Under the pieces are notes generated by a model. The model was not told the DNA's origin. It saw nothing but the letters and a program-made list of their open reading frames with translations, and ran no database searches. Source: Isohypsibius dastychi (Eukaryota; Tardigrada; Eutardigrada; Parachela; Isohypsibiidae). Taken from it: a stretch of DNA of 40,463 nt. This document shows, piece by piece, positions 25,292-32,693 of this stretch (the stretch's first letter is position 1; each line of letters begins with the position of its first letter). Made by a program: the position numbers and the translations under genes. The DNA lies in the NCBI GenBank assembly GCA_034696485.1, contig JAQIWT010000068.1, positions 1 through 40,463 on the forward strand. Reading direction: 5' to 3'.

Positions 25292-26454
25292 CGTTCTATC
25301 CTATCAAAGGCTACGTTAATTTCGTCTTCGGTTCCTCCATACGAGAGTCGGATGTGGCCTTCTCCTTTCGGGCCAAATGCACTTCCAGGTATGGTGACTA
25401 CTTTTGCTTCATGCAGAAGTTTCAGAGAAAACTCAGTCGATTTGAGTTCCGTTTTCAGATAACGCGGTAGCACGTAGTATGCACCCCTCGGCCTTACAAA
25501 TGAAAAAAGATCAGGCAACTGTTCCAGACGTGAGCAAGCGAGTGCACGTCGCTGTTCTAGAACTCTTTTAATTTCTTCTTGACTGCCTTCGTCATCCTTA
25601 AGAGTCAAAGCCGCTAATGCAGCATATTGGGAAATAGTGGGAGCAGCGATCAGAACCGCATCATGAACCTTTAACGCCTGATCGATAATCGCAGGAGGAG
25701 CATACATATATCCCACACGCCATCCCGTCATCGCAAACTGTTTTGAAAAACTATAGCAAGCGATGAGTTGATCTTTGATCTCAGGAAAGCTCGTTAAGCT
25801 GCAGAATGGAGCATCATCATAAACAAGAAAATCATATGTCTCGTCCGTGATGACGAAAAGATCATGCTTCAAAGCGAGTTGCGCGATGGCATTGAGTTCT
25901 TCCCGTGAAAAGATCTTTCCCGTCGGATTCCCGGGGTTGCAAACGATAATGGCCTTCGTTTTGGAGGTAAGGGATTTTTGTAAGCTCTCAAGGCAGACCG
26001 TCCAACCATCCTCTTCCCGAAGAGGAATAAATATGGGGATGCCACCCGCAAATACCACCTGTTCAATATGAGAGGCATAGCTGGGATCAAAGAGAAGGAC
26101 CTCATCCCCTTCGTCCACAATACTCACAATGGCAGCAAATAGTGCCTCCATCGCACCACCGCTGATAAAGATCTCTCGTTCTGGATCAACAGATCGATTT
26201 GCTTTTTCTTCGGTTACTTTCGCAACGGCCAATTTAAGCTCCGGGACTCCTGGTTGCAGAGAGTATTTACCAATATGATCGTCCATCTCCAATAAATCGA
26301 TTACATGACGGCGAATATAGGAAGGAGTACGCAGAGAGGGAATTCCCTGACCGAGCGAAACCGCATCGGGAACAGCACGTGCCAAAAGAGGCATCTTCTT
26401 AATAGCGGATACCTCAATTTGGTTCACTCTCTTTGCAAATGATAATTTCTTCAT
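25270..26454 (-). CDS. Class I/II PLP-dependent aminotransferase
   Basis: This is a fold-type I PLP enzyme of 394 residues. It has LGQGIPSL near the start, the substrate/PLP segment CNPGNPTGKIFS (172-183), DETYDFLVYDD (204-214) with the Asp and Tyr that bind PLP, Schiff-base Lys238 in YSFSKQFAMTGWRVGY (234-249), and the C-terminal Arg region GHIRLSYGG. It resembles the broad AspC-like group (aspartate or aromatic substrates) more than the shorter HisC type (~350 residues). Its position between the phosphatase and hisD makes histidinol-phosphate aminotransferase the natural guess. It starts five bases after the phosphatase gene and overlaps hisD. Function in histidine synthesis is inferred from the operon. 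Confidence 0.9.
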   Translation of the reverse strand: MKKLSFAKRVNQIEVSAIKKMPLLARAVPDAVSLGQGIPSLRTPSYIRRHVIDLLEMDDHIGKYSLQPGVPELKLAVAKVTEEKANRSVDPEREIFISGGAMEALFAAIVSIVDEGDEVLLFDPSYASHIEQVVFAGGIPIFIPLREEDGWTVCLESLQKSLTSKTKAIIVCNPGNPTGKIFSREELNAIAQLALKHDLFVITDETYDFLVYDDAPFCSLTSFPEIKDQLIACYSFSKQFAMTGWRVGYMYAPPAIIDQALKVHDAVLIAAPTISQYAALAALTLKDDEGSQEEIKRVLEQRRALACSRLEQLPDLFSFVRPRGAYYVLPRYLKTELKSTEFSLKLLHEAKVVTIPGSAFGPKGEGHIRLSYGGTEDEINVAFDRIERWNQQVK

Positions 26455-26459
26455 AAATG

Positions 26460-27383
26460 TTATTTCTCTATTCGTGTAGTAATTCGTAAGTCTCGATCAC
26501 AAGAGAGAGAAGAAATGGTTGTCATCGTAAGCCCTGTTTCCCAAAGGGATGATAGATCTTGTTCGGTAGGTGCAATGACGACCATATGAACTTCTTCTCC
26601 TTGTTTTCCCAGAGCTACTTTCCATCCCTGCTCTTTCAAACTTCCAATAAAGGTAAGATCGTAATCAGGATACTTTCCCTTTCCTTCACGACTCGGAAGC
26701 CAAAGCAACCCCTGTAGCTCTCCCTCATATAGTCCACGACCAGCCCATATTGCAGATGGTGAAGAAGTAATCTGAACTTGTTCTTTCCGAATCCGTCCTT
26801 TCGTATTTTGCTCAAAGGCATCTTGAAAATGTTCTATCGCACCATCACCATAATCATAAATATCAAAACGCAAAGTGCTAGCTGAGCGAAGTTGGACACT
26901 CCAATGATCAACTTCCTTATTGCATGCGGTAGTAGTTGAAAAAACTCTTCCGTTAGAAAGCAAGTTCCACGAATAGATCACCCTGCCTTCTTTATCGCAG
27001 AGCCCAATCATCGTTCCCCAAGACTTTTCTCCTCTGCAAAAAGATCCTGTGCCATCAAGAGGATCAATGATTAATTGATATTCCTTTTTCGAAGCTCCTA
27101 CCGCTATTTCAGTACTTAACAGCTCTTCCTCTGCTTTAATTATGTAACTTCCGGCAAGGACGGATTGGGTGAAATAATTCAATAGGAAGTGCTGGATTTG
27201 AATGTCTGCCTGCGTGACAAATTCTCCTTTTTGCTTGAACTGAATCAAGCTCGAATCAAGGGATAAGGCGTTTTGAATACGCTCCGCGATGCGCAGGATT
27301 TCATCGATCGGTATCGAGCTGAATGCCTTTTCTATTTTGGCATTCATAGCACTCTGTTTTGTCCAATACTCCCCCCTCATCAT
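26460..27383 (-). CDS. Inositol-monophosphatase-family phosphatase, possible histidinol-phosphate phosphatase
   Basis: This 307-residue protein has the metal-binding signatures of the IMPase/FBPase superfamily: AEEELL (84-89) and DPLDGTGSF (107-115). The usual C-terminal WDxAAG reads as a divergent YPDYDLTFIGSLKEQG segment, which keeps Asp but lacks the Trp-Asp start. Family members remove phosphate from inositol, histidinol phosphate (HisN), fructose bisphosphate or PAP. As first gene of the unit that contains hisD and an aminotransferase, histidinol phosphatase is the best guess. The frame opens at 27383, but the ATG at 27347 gives a more normal N-terminus and a leader of about 40 bases from the candidate promoter. 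Confidence 0.82.
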   Translation of the reverse strand: MMRGEYWTKQSAMNAKIEKAFSSIPIDEILRIAERIQNALSLDSSLIQFKQKGEFVTQADIQIQHFLLNYFTQSVLAGSYIIKAEEELLSTEIAVGASKKEYQLIIDPLDGTGSFCRGEKSWGTMIGLCDKEGRVIYSWNLLSNGRVFSTTTACNKEVDHWSVQLRSASTLRFDIYDYGDGAIEHFQDAFEQNTKGRIRKEQVQITSSPSAIWAGRGLYEGELQGLLWLPSREGKGKYPDYDLTFIGSLKEQGWKVALGKQGEEVHMVVIAPTEQDLSSLWETGLTMTTISSLSCDRDLRITTRIEK

Positions 27384-27740
27384 GCAAACCCTGATAGTAA
27401 ATGCTGTTGGTTTCTACTCCAATACCCCAAAGACTCATCCGCTAAAAAGTATTTTGAGGGCTGTAGATAAACCAGTTCCGTTCAAGCGATAGAAAGCTGT
27501 CTTTCATTCGTTCGGTTTCATTTCGTGTATGTTCTGGCTTTGGTGAGGCGCTGCCAATGCGCGACAGGTTTATCGGCTGGGGGGCCGATGGTGGTGATGG
27601 AGGGAATGGGTATGACAGATCTGCATAACTCCTCGACCCTCTCATAGAAACATGGCCAAAGCAAGCACTGCCTCAAAAAGATTCATCTCTTGATACGGTT
27701 CTGATTTCTTTTTAAGAAAAGATAAACAACTCTTCCACTA
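27384..27740. other. Gene-free spacer with G-rich hairpin region
   Basis: This 357-base stretch holds the his-operon promoter at its left end. In the middle, ATCGGC (27572-27577) pairs with GCCGAT (27584-27589) around a G-run loop, next to a weaker GCGC/GCGC stem, followed by several more GG and GGG runs. No gene or U-run terminator is evident. Confidence 0.4.
27394..27422 (-). promoter_or_regulatory. Candidate promoter of the his-like operon
   Basis: On the minus strand -35 TTGGAG (27417-27422) and -10 TACTAT (27394-27399) lie 17 bases apart. The predicted start near 27387 would make a start codon at 27383 almost leaderless, which favours translation from 27347. Confidence 0.45.
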
Positions 27741-29165
27741 CTATTCTTTTTTCATGGCCTTCGTAGATGCACTTTGAATTACCCTCAACCGTCCTTCACT
27801 ATCCGAGGGAAATATGACTTTTATTGGGCTAGAAGCTTCCACTTTAGGGTATCCACCCATATCTTCTTGCGAATCGATGAATCTTCCTTTGCCAGCCAAA
27901 ATATCTTCTATCAATTTTTGGGTCTGAGGATCACGTTTCGCAGGTTGCGCTCCTACGTTGTTGAGAAGGGATGTAACTTGCGCGACTGCTTCAATGGTTG
28001 TCTTTGGTGTTAGCCCTCTTTCCCCGAATGGTTGGAGCTTGGTTTTGGAATTTGCAGTTACTTGGTGGGGATCAGACAATCGCATATCCGGTTTATCAAA
28101 GAGCGTATTGCCATCCACGTAGACTGTAACGGTTCCGTCAAACTCTTTTAAGGTTTCAAAAACATCCCTTGAAGCAGGAGTATCTAATCCTCTAATAAAT
28201 ATTCCATTCCGCGCTACAACCGTAGGGGCAGCAAAGAGATCTTCCTTTCCTTCCTTCGTGTACTCGGCGAGCACGGGTTGGAGTTTTACGATCTGTTCTC
28301 CGGGATTCACGACCAAGCATTTATCGATCAATGCAGAGACATTTCCTTTAATCATTGGATTTCGATAGGGATTGTCAGAGAACACACATTCTACGAGACC
28401 TATTCGCTGCGCAAAATCAAACGCGAGAAAACCACACCCATGGCTGCCCTTAGAATGAGTCGAATGGTGTAACGCTCGGGCCATCAAGCATCGATAAAAA
28501 AGAATATCGGAAGGTGCTCCTTCAAACCCATTACGAATTTTTCCCGTAACAGACGCATTTTCATCAACAGCGTACTTTAAAGTAGAATTGCTGATAAGAA
28601 CTCTCTGAGAAGCGGGCTTATTTGGACCATCTGCACCCATGATGGTAATTCCATCGGGTTCCCATGCACCTTTGTTCGCCTCTTCGGAACTACTTCGATC
28701 TCCGGGGAGAACGGAGATATGATCGAGCCGAACATCAGACGCCTGAATTACGACTTGTCCATGCGTAAAAGTCAGGGGTGGTTCCGCAAATTGGCCAAGT
28801 ACACTGATATTTCCTCCCGTGATCCTCAAGGTAGAACCTTTGAGATCAACGACTCCACCAACCAAAGGAACAATAATAGCGGGGCCGGGCTTGCTTAGAG
28901 CCTTTTGCCAATCTTTGGGATCTAAAGTCTCAACAAACCGAACCTCTCCTTCTAAGCCCGGAAAGAATTTCTCAGGATCTAAACGGGGTTGAACTTTCTC
29001 AAGAACTTTCTCCATATCCGGAGAAGGGGCTTTTTCTTGTTTTTGACCTTCAAGAACCACCTTGGCCAAAGCACGAGACGTAAACGCTGATGCTACGGCT
29101 TGCTGCAACCACTCACGACGAGTGGTTAACGGGGGAATGGTAGTGGGACCTTCTGAATTACTCAT
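27741..29165 (-). CDS. Pectate-lyase-like right-handed beta-helix protein with twin-arginine start
   Basis: The 474-residue protein resembles polysaccharide lyase family 1 (pectate lyase) proteins. It has LKGSTLRITGGNISVLGQF, then VVIQASDVRLDHISVLPGD (~145-165), VLISNSTLKYAVDENASV (~191-210, where PL1 enzymes bind Ca), ILFYRCLMARALHHSTH and VECVFSDNPYRNPMIKG, all alternating strands with Asn turns typical of a parallel beta-helix. The N-terminus TTRREWLQQAVASAF (14-28) fits a Tat signal with twin Arg at 16-17, though the cleavage region is unclear. The C-terminal ~150 residues (TPKTTIEAVAQVTSLLNNVG and on) lie outside the helix. Substrate is unknown; a structural or binding role is possible. 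Confidence 0.78.
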   Translation of the reverse strand: MSNSEGPTTIPPLTTRREWLQQAVASAFTSRALAKVVLEGQKQEKAPSPDMEKVLEKVQPRLDPEKFFPGLEGEVRFVETLDPKDWQKALSKPGPAIIVPLVGGVVDLKGSTLRITGGNISVLGQFAEPPLTFTHGQVVIQASDVRLDHISVLPGDRSSSEEANKGAWEPDGITIMGADGPNKPASQRVLISNSTLKYAVDENASVTGKIRNGFEGAPSDILFYRCLMARALHHSTHSKGSHGCGFLAFDFAQRIGLVECVFSDNPYRNPMIKGNVSALIDKCLVVNPGEQIVKLQPVLAEYTKEGKEDLFAAPTVVARNGIFIRGLDTPASRDVFETLKEFDGTVTVYVDGNTLFDKPDMRLSDPHQVTANSKTKLQPFGERGLTPKTTIEAVAQVTSLLNNVGAQPAKRDPQTQKLIEDILAGKGRFIDSQEDMGGYPKVEASSPIKVIFPSDSEGRLRVIQSASTKAMKKE

Positions 29166-29491
29166 GCTCAGAGTGTAAGGACTTCACTGATTAGTAAGCA
29201 AATTTATTTCTAAAAGGTACTGCAATCGATTTATCACATCGCACAGCAATAATTCCTTTCGCTGAACTTCGTCAATTCTCTTGGAAGGCCGCAGGAGTGA
29301 CTCAGTGCAAATTTTATTTTTTCTCTGTTACAAAAGCATTGTAGTCAGTAATAGAATCAAAACCAGTCAACCGATAAGTCTTGGAGGTACTGAGGAAGTA
29401 TAGTACCTCCTAAAGATCGTTATTCCCCCTTCTGATGGGAATCGTTCACATGGGAATAGAAACAAGGCTTTGATGAGCCTTTCAGTCTGCA
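29166..29491. other. Gene-free spacer with long hairpin
   Basis: This 326-base AT-rich stretch contains one strong inverted repeat, listed separately, and no convincing ORF. It separates the start of the pectate-lyase-like gene from the stop of the 267-aa gene, both on the minus strand, so a promoter for the former is expected here; none is clear. Confidence 0.4.
29383..29410. terminator. Hairpin with 9-bp perfect stem, possible transcript end of the 267-aa gene
   Basis: GGAGGTACT (29383-29391) pairs with AGTACCTCC (29402-29410) around a 10-base loop. It lies 80 bases past the stop of the 267-aa gene on its own strand. Neither side has a U-run, so factor-independent termination is uncertain; an operator for a dimeric regulator is the other reading. 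Confidence 0.4.
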
Positions 29492-30295
29492 CTAGCGAAA
29501 GAATTTAATTGCAGAATGCTGAAGAGCTGGAATGACATCCTTCTTCCAATCCAAGAGATTGTGTGGGCTTGGATCTAGATTGTTGGTCCAAGGGGTTTGT
29601 ATTAGTTTTGGTAGAATAGCAAGTTCCTCCCTCCCCCCTGCAGTAGCATAATAGAAAGCCGAAGAAGCAAGACTAATGGCTGCGTTGACGAAATTTGTAG
29701 GGTGACCAACTCTGACGTCCCATGAGGAATACTCAATCTCTTTGGCCGTTTGTTGAATCGCTTGAAGGGTTTCCACTACAACTTCTTTGGGAGCACTGGT
29801 CTTTATATATTGGAACCCTTTGGGACGAAGCAATCCTTCTGTTACAGCGCCGAGATATTTACCTGTCTCCCCTGATGGGATGCGGGTCCGGTAACGTTCG
29901 TTGGGTAGGGATTGAAATAAACCATCCCAATTAATCCCGGGAAATGTATGGTTTCCCGCTAGAGCCCTTCCTATAGTTATTGTGGCTAGAAAGAGCCATG
30001 AGGCACTCTTCCCTTCTATTTGGTCACTTTCTGAAAAATTTGGGACTCCAGAAGTTACGACGCGTTCTCCAATGTTTAGATAACTATATACAGCGCCTTC
30101 ACTTCTAGTAGCTCGACTAAAGTTCTTCATATCGCGAGCGAACCAATTTGTACTCACATATGCGGTAAGATGATCGATATACAGGTTATTAATGGTTGCG
30201 CTGCCTGGCTCATACAAACTCGCAACAGCATCTTTGATCCCGTTGACATCAAGGCGTCTATCGTTGATTAGCAACGCACTAGTCCCATGCATCAT
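29492..30295 (-). CDS. Unrecognised 267-aa protein divergent from ATP-grasp pair
   Basis: I do not recognise this protein. It is soluble-looking, without signal peptide or membrane segments and without Cys. Visible features are an N-terminal helix pair with Tyr/Asn-rich turns (NNLYIDHLTAYVSTNWFARD), an Ala/Gly segment LFLATITIGRALAGN (~101-115) with TFPGINWDGLFQSLP after it, and a helix-rich VNAAISLASSAFYYATAGG (~208-226). It is transcribed away from the two ATP-grasp genes, sharing a 136-base spacer; such divergent pairs are often functionally tied. The start is the ATG at 30295; a second ATG follows directly. It might be a partner or substrate-handling enzyme of the ATP-grasp proteins, but nothing in its sequence says so. 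Confidence 0.65.
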   Translation of the reverse strand: MMHGTSALLINDRRLDVNGIKDAVASLYEPGSATINNLYIDHLTAYVSTNWFARDMKNFSRATRSEGAVYSYLNIGERVVTSGVPNFSESDQIEGKSASWLFLATITIGRALAGNHTFPGINWDGLFQSLPNERYRTRIPSGETGKYLGAVTEGLLRPKGFQYIKTSAPKEVVVETLQAIQQTAKEIEYSSWDVRVGHPTNFVNAAISLASSAFYYATAGGREELAILPKLIQTPWTNNLDPSPHNLLDWKKDVIPALQHSAIKFFR

Positions 30296-30431
30296 AATTT
30301 CACCACTTCATTACTACTCGAGCGAAAATTATACGGACCTTCTCAAGCTAAGCAACTTGGCAAAAGATTCGATGCACCATCATAAGAAAAACTCTTACAT
30401 AACTCCTGATCGGCCTCCTAATAAGAAGTAA

Positions 30432-32690
30432 GTGAGTAGAAGAAATAGTTCAGTAAATAACGATCTAACAACAAAGGCGTTGGAAGCCAAAGATGAAAAT
30501 GTATTCATTTCAATGCGACAGGCATCAGATCTCAATTCATATCAATTGGGAACCATATCAGTCTCGCAAATGAGTAGATATACAGAAAATTCCTATGCTC
30601 TGAAGTCAGCTTCATTTGACCCCTTTGAACTGGCGTCGGTGAAGAGATTGCCCGATACTGATTCCATCCTTGAGAAAATCGTCTTAGACAAACTTTATCG
30701 TCTCGATGGAGAGGCAAATCTCTATCGTCCGGTTGGTCGTGCAACAGATATAAGTCGTCCCTCTTATTGGAATGTCTCCGAAAGGGATTTATGCAGTGAA
30801 CTCACCGAGGAGAGTTTTCACACGATCTACTCTGCCAAAAATCCCACCATAGTAGTCCTTCTTCCGGCGTGTCGAGGCGGGTTGGAGCAAATAGGGGTTG
30901 CAGCTCGAAGACTTCAAACAGAAGAATTTGGGAATCAGCCAGGGGTAAATATAGTGCTTGCCCTTCCTCATTTTGAAGATATTCAAGTTGTTTCATATGG
31001 TAATGGAGAGAGTCGTTTAAAAATCCTTCATGGTGCCCTGTTGGACCGAGCCGGACGCGTTAGGATAGGAGACTTTCCAATCGAAGTGATTGGGGATTTG
31101 GTTCATGTACTCGGGTCCTCACCAAGTATCATAGCGGAAGTTGAAAGTCTTGATATTCCAGTCCTCTCGAGTTTTGGCTCAGAAAGATGGTTGAAGGACA
31201 AGCTCAATATCTTGGATCTTGCACATGAGTTTCAAGTTCCCGACGTGACACTCTTTACGTTTTCTGAAAGCAATCAGGCTGATATTGAAAGTTTTCTTGG
31301 ATCTCATAAAGCAGAAGGGATTGTAATCAAACCGCGGGATGAATCTCTGGGGAAGAACGTATCAATTTTTCTCGGCGACACTTCACGAGAAGGTGAGCAA
31401 TCCTTCGAAAAGACAATTTGGCTTGAGCTGAATGAGAAATACCGCGAAGGGGAATTCCTCTTGCAAAGGTACGTGCAAGGGATACCAATGTTCAGCGCTG
31501 ATGGAACGAGTTTCGCCCACGCTGTTCGGGTAGTCGCTACTCAAGATGGTATTGCCGGTATAACAATGCGCATTGGTCCCGAGGGTACTCCTGTGAATGG
31601 GGCCACGGGTGCTCAAACCGTATCCTTTGCGGCTGACACATTCATGAAATTTCAATTTCCTGGTCATAATCTGATCACCACCGAGGAAGTTCATAAGCTG
31701 ATAGGGCAAGCAAAGGAATTATGGGAGGCAAAACTTCCGCAAGTCCTTCGGGAAATTGGTGCAGGCTACGCAGGTTTTGATTTTATCCTTACAAGATCCG
31801 GGCCTGTGCTTATAGAAGGAAATGGGTTTCGATCTCAAGGTATACGCCAGCTCTGTGAGATAGAACGAATGCCAAAATTGCAGGTATTGGCTCTCCAGGG
31901 GTATGTGAACCAGCTTCGAGAACGCGGAATCAATCTTCAACGGGAAACTTCGTCCAGTACGATTGAGACAGAAGGAGCTCTTAGTTCTCTTCGGAGCCAC
32001 GATTCACTTCTCTGGATGGTTGCTGCTCTCCAAAACGGACTCGATACTTCACTTCGTCCCAATGAGTCGAAGATAATTGAGCAAGCGGTGGAATTTCTTG
32101 CGTCTCATGGACAATGGTCTGAACGGCTTGATAAGAAGCTTGCTTGCATACTTCCTAACAAAACAGATGTAAGTCAGCAAGCGCTCTATGCCGATTTAGG
32201 ACTCAAGGACAAATCCTTTATACAACTCGCTCAAGGGTTCGACGAGCAATCGGCCGGTCAACATTACATGGCTCGTGAAATCGTCATACGGGATAATCTC
32301 TTGTTGGGGGAGTTTGAACGAGCTTCTCAGCTTGCGAATGAAGCTCTCGTACAATTTCCACAATCATTAAATTTCCGCTGGCTTGCTTCTCTGGCCACCC
32401 TAGCACAAGAGCCAAATCTCCAGAGTCTTCAAGCCCGCTTACAGGAATTATTGGAGTGGGAATTATATGAGAATGGAGGTCTCGTCGAGTCACTCACTAT
32501 GGTTGCGGAGAGGCTTTGGTCATATACAAGTCAAAAAAATCAGGAGGCAGAGAACAACGCAGTATCCTCTTTGCGACGGCATGACGGGGAGAATGATATT
32601 TCTAGCGTCCTTCCATTTGCATCTGGATCTTTTTGGCGAGGATTTTCAGATTCTGACAAGTTTGGATTAACACGAAGAAGAAAAGCGTAG
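30432..32690 (+). CDS. ATP-grasp ligase-like protein with TPR-like C-terminus (first of tandem pair)
   Basis: This 752-residue protein has a ~100-residue Ser-rich lead, a pre-ATP-grasp domain (~130-270, with VNIVLALPHFEDIQVVSY), and the ATP-grasp core: GIVIKPRDESLGKNVSIF (K300 in the P-loop strand), FLLQRYVQGIPMF, and the metal-binding end YAGFDFILTRSGPVLIEGNGF (E462 and N464 in EGN). These enzymes form acyl-phosphates and join a carboxylate to an amine, thiol or similar. The C-terminal ~150 residues (RDNLLLGEFERASQLANEALVQFPQSLNF) read like TPR repeats. The start is GTG at 30432 with only a weak AAGAAGTAA upstream. The next gene is three bases away and is clearly paralogous. Substrates are unknown. 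Confidence 0.85.
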   Translation: MSRRNSSVNNDLTTKALEAKDENVFISMRQASDLNSYQLGTISVSQMSRYTENSYALKSASFDPFELASVKRLPDTDSILEKIVLDKLYRLDGEANLYRPVGRATDISRPSYWNVSERDLCSELTEESFHTIYSAKNPTIVVLLPACRGGLEQIGVAARRLQTEEFGNQPGVNIVLALPHFEDIQVVSYGNGESRLKILHGALLDRAGRVRIGDFPIEVIGDLVHVLGSSPSIIAEVESLDIPVLSSFGSERWLKDKLNILDLAHEFQVPDVTLFTFSESNQADIESFLGSHKAEGIVIKPRDESLGKNVSIFLGDTSREGEQSFEKTIWLELNEKYREGEFLLQRYVQGIPMFSADGTSFAHAVRVVATQDGIAGITMRIGPEGTPVNGATGAQTVSFAADTFMKFQFPGHNLITTEEVHKLIGQAKELWEAKLPQVLREIGAGYAGFDFILTRSGPVLIEGNGFRSQGIRQLCEIERMPKLQVLALQGYVNQLRERGINLQRETSSSTIETEGALSSLRSHDSLLWMVAALQNGLDTSLRPNESKIIEQAVEFLASHGQWSERLDKKLACILPNKTDVSQQALYADLGLKDKSFIQLAQGFDEQSAGQHYMAREIVIRDNLLLGEFERASQLANEALVQFPQSLNFRWLASLATLAQEPNLQSLQARLQELLEWELYENGGLVESLTMVAERLWSYTSQKNQEAENNAVSSLRRHDGENDISSVLPFASGSFWRGFSDSDKFGLTRRRKA

Positions 32691-32693
32691 CAT

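Noticed and set aside
27442-27645. 67-codon minus-strand ORF in the spacer before the his-like operon
   Set aside because: It is Pro/Ser rich, has no ribosome site and overlaps the operon promoter region.
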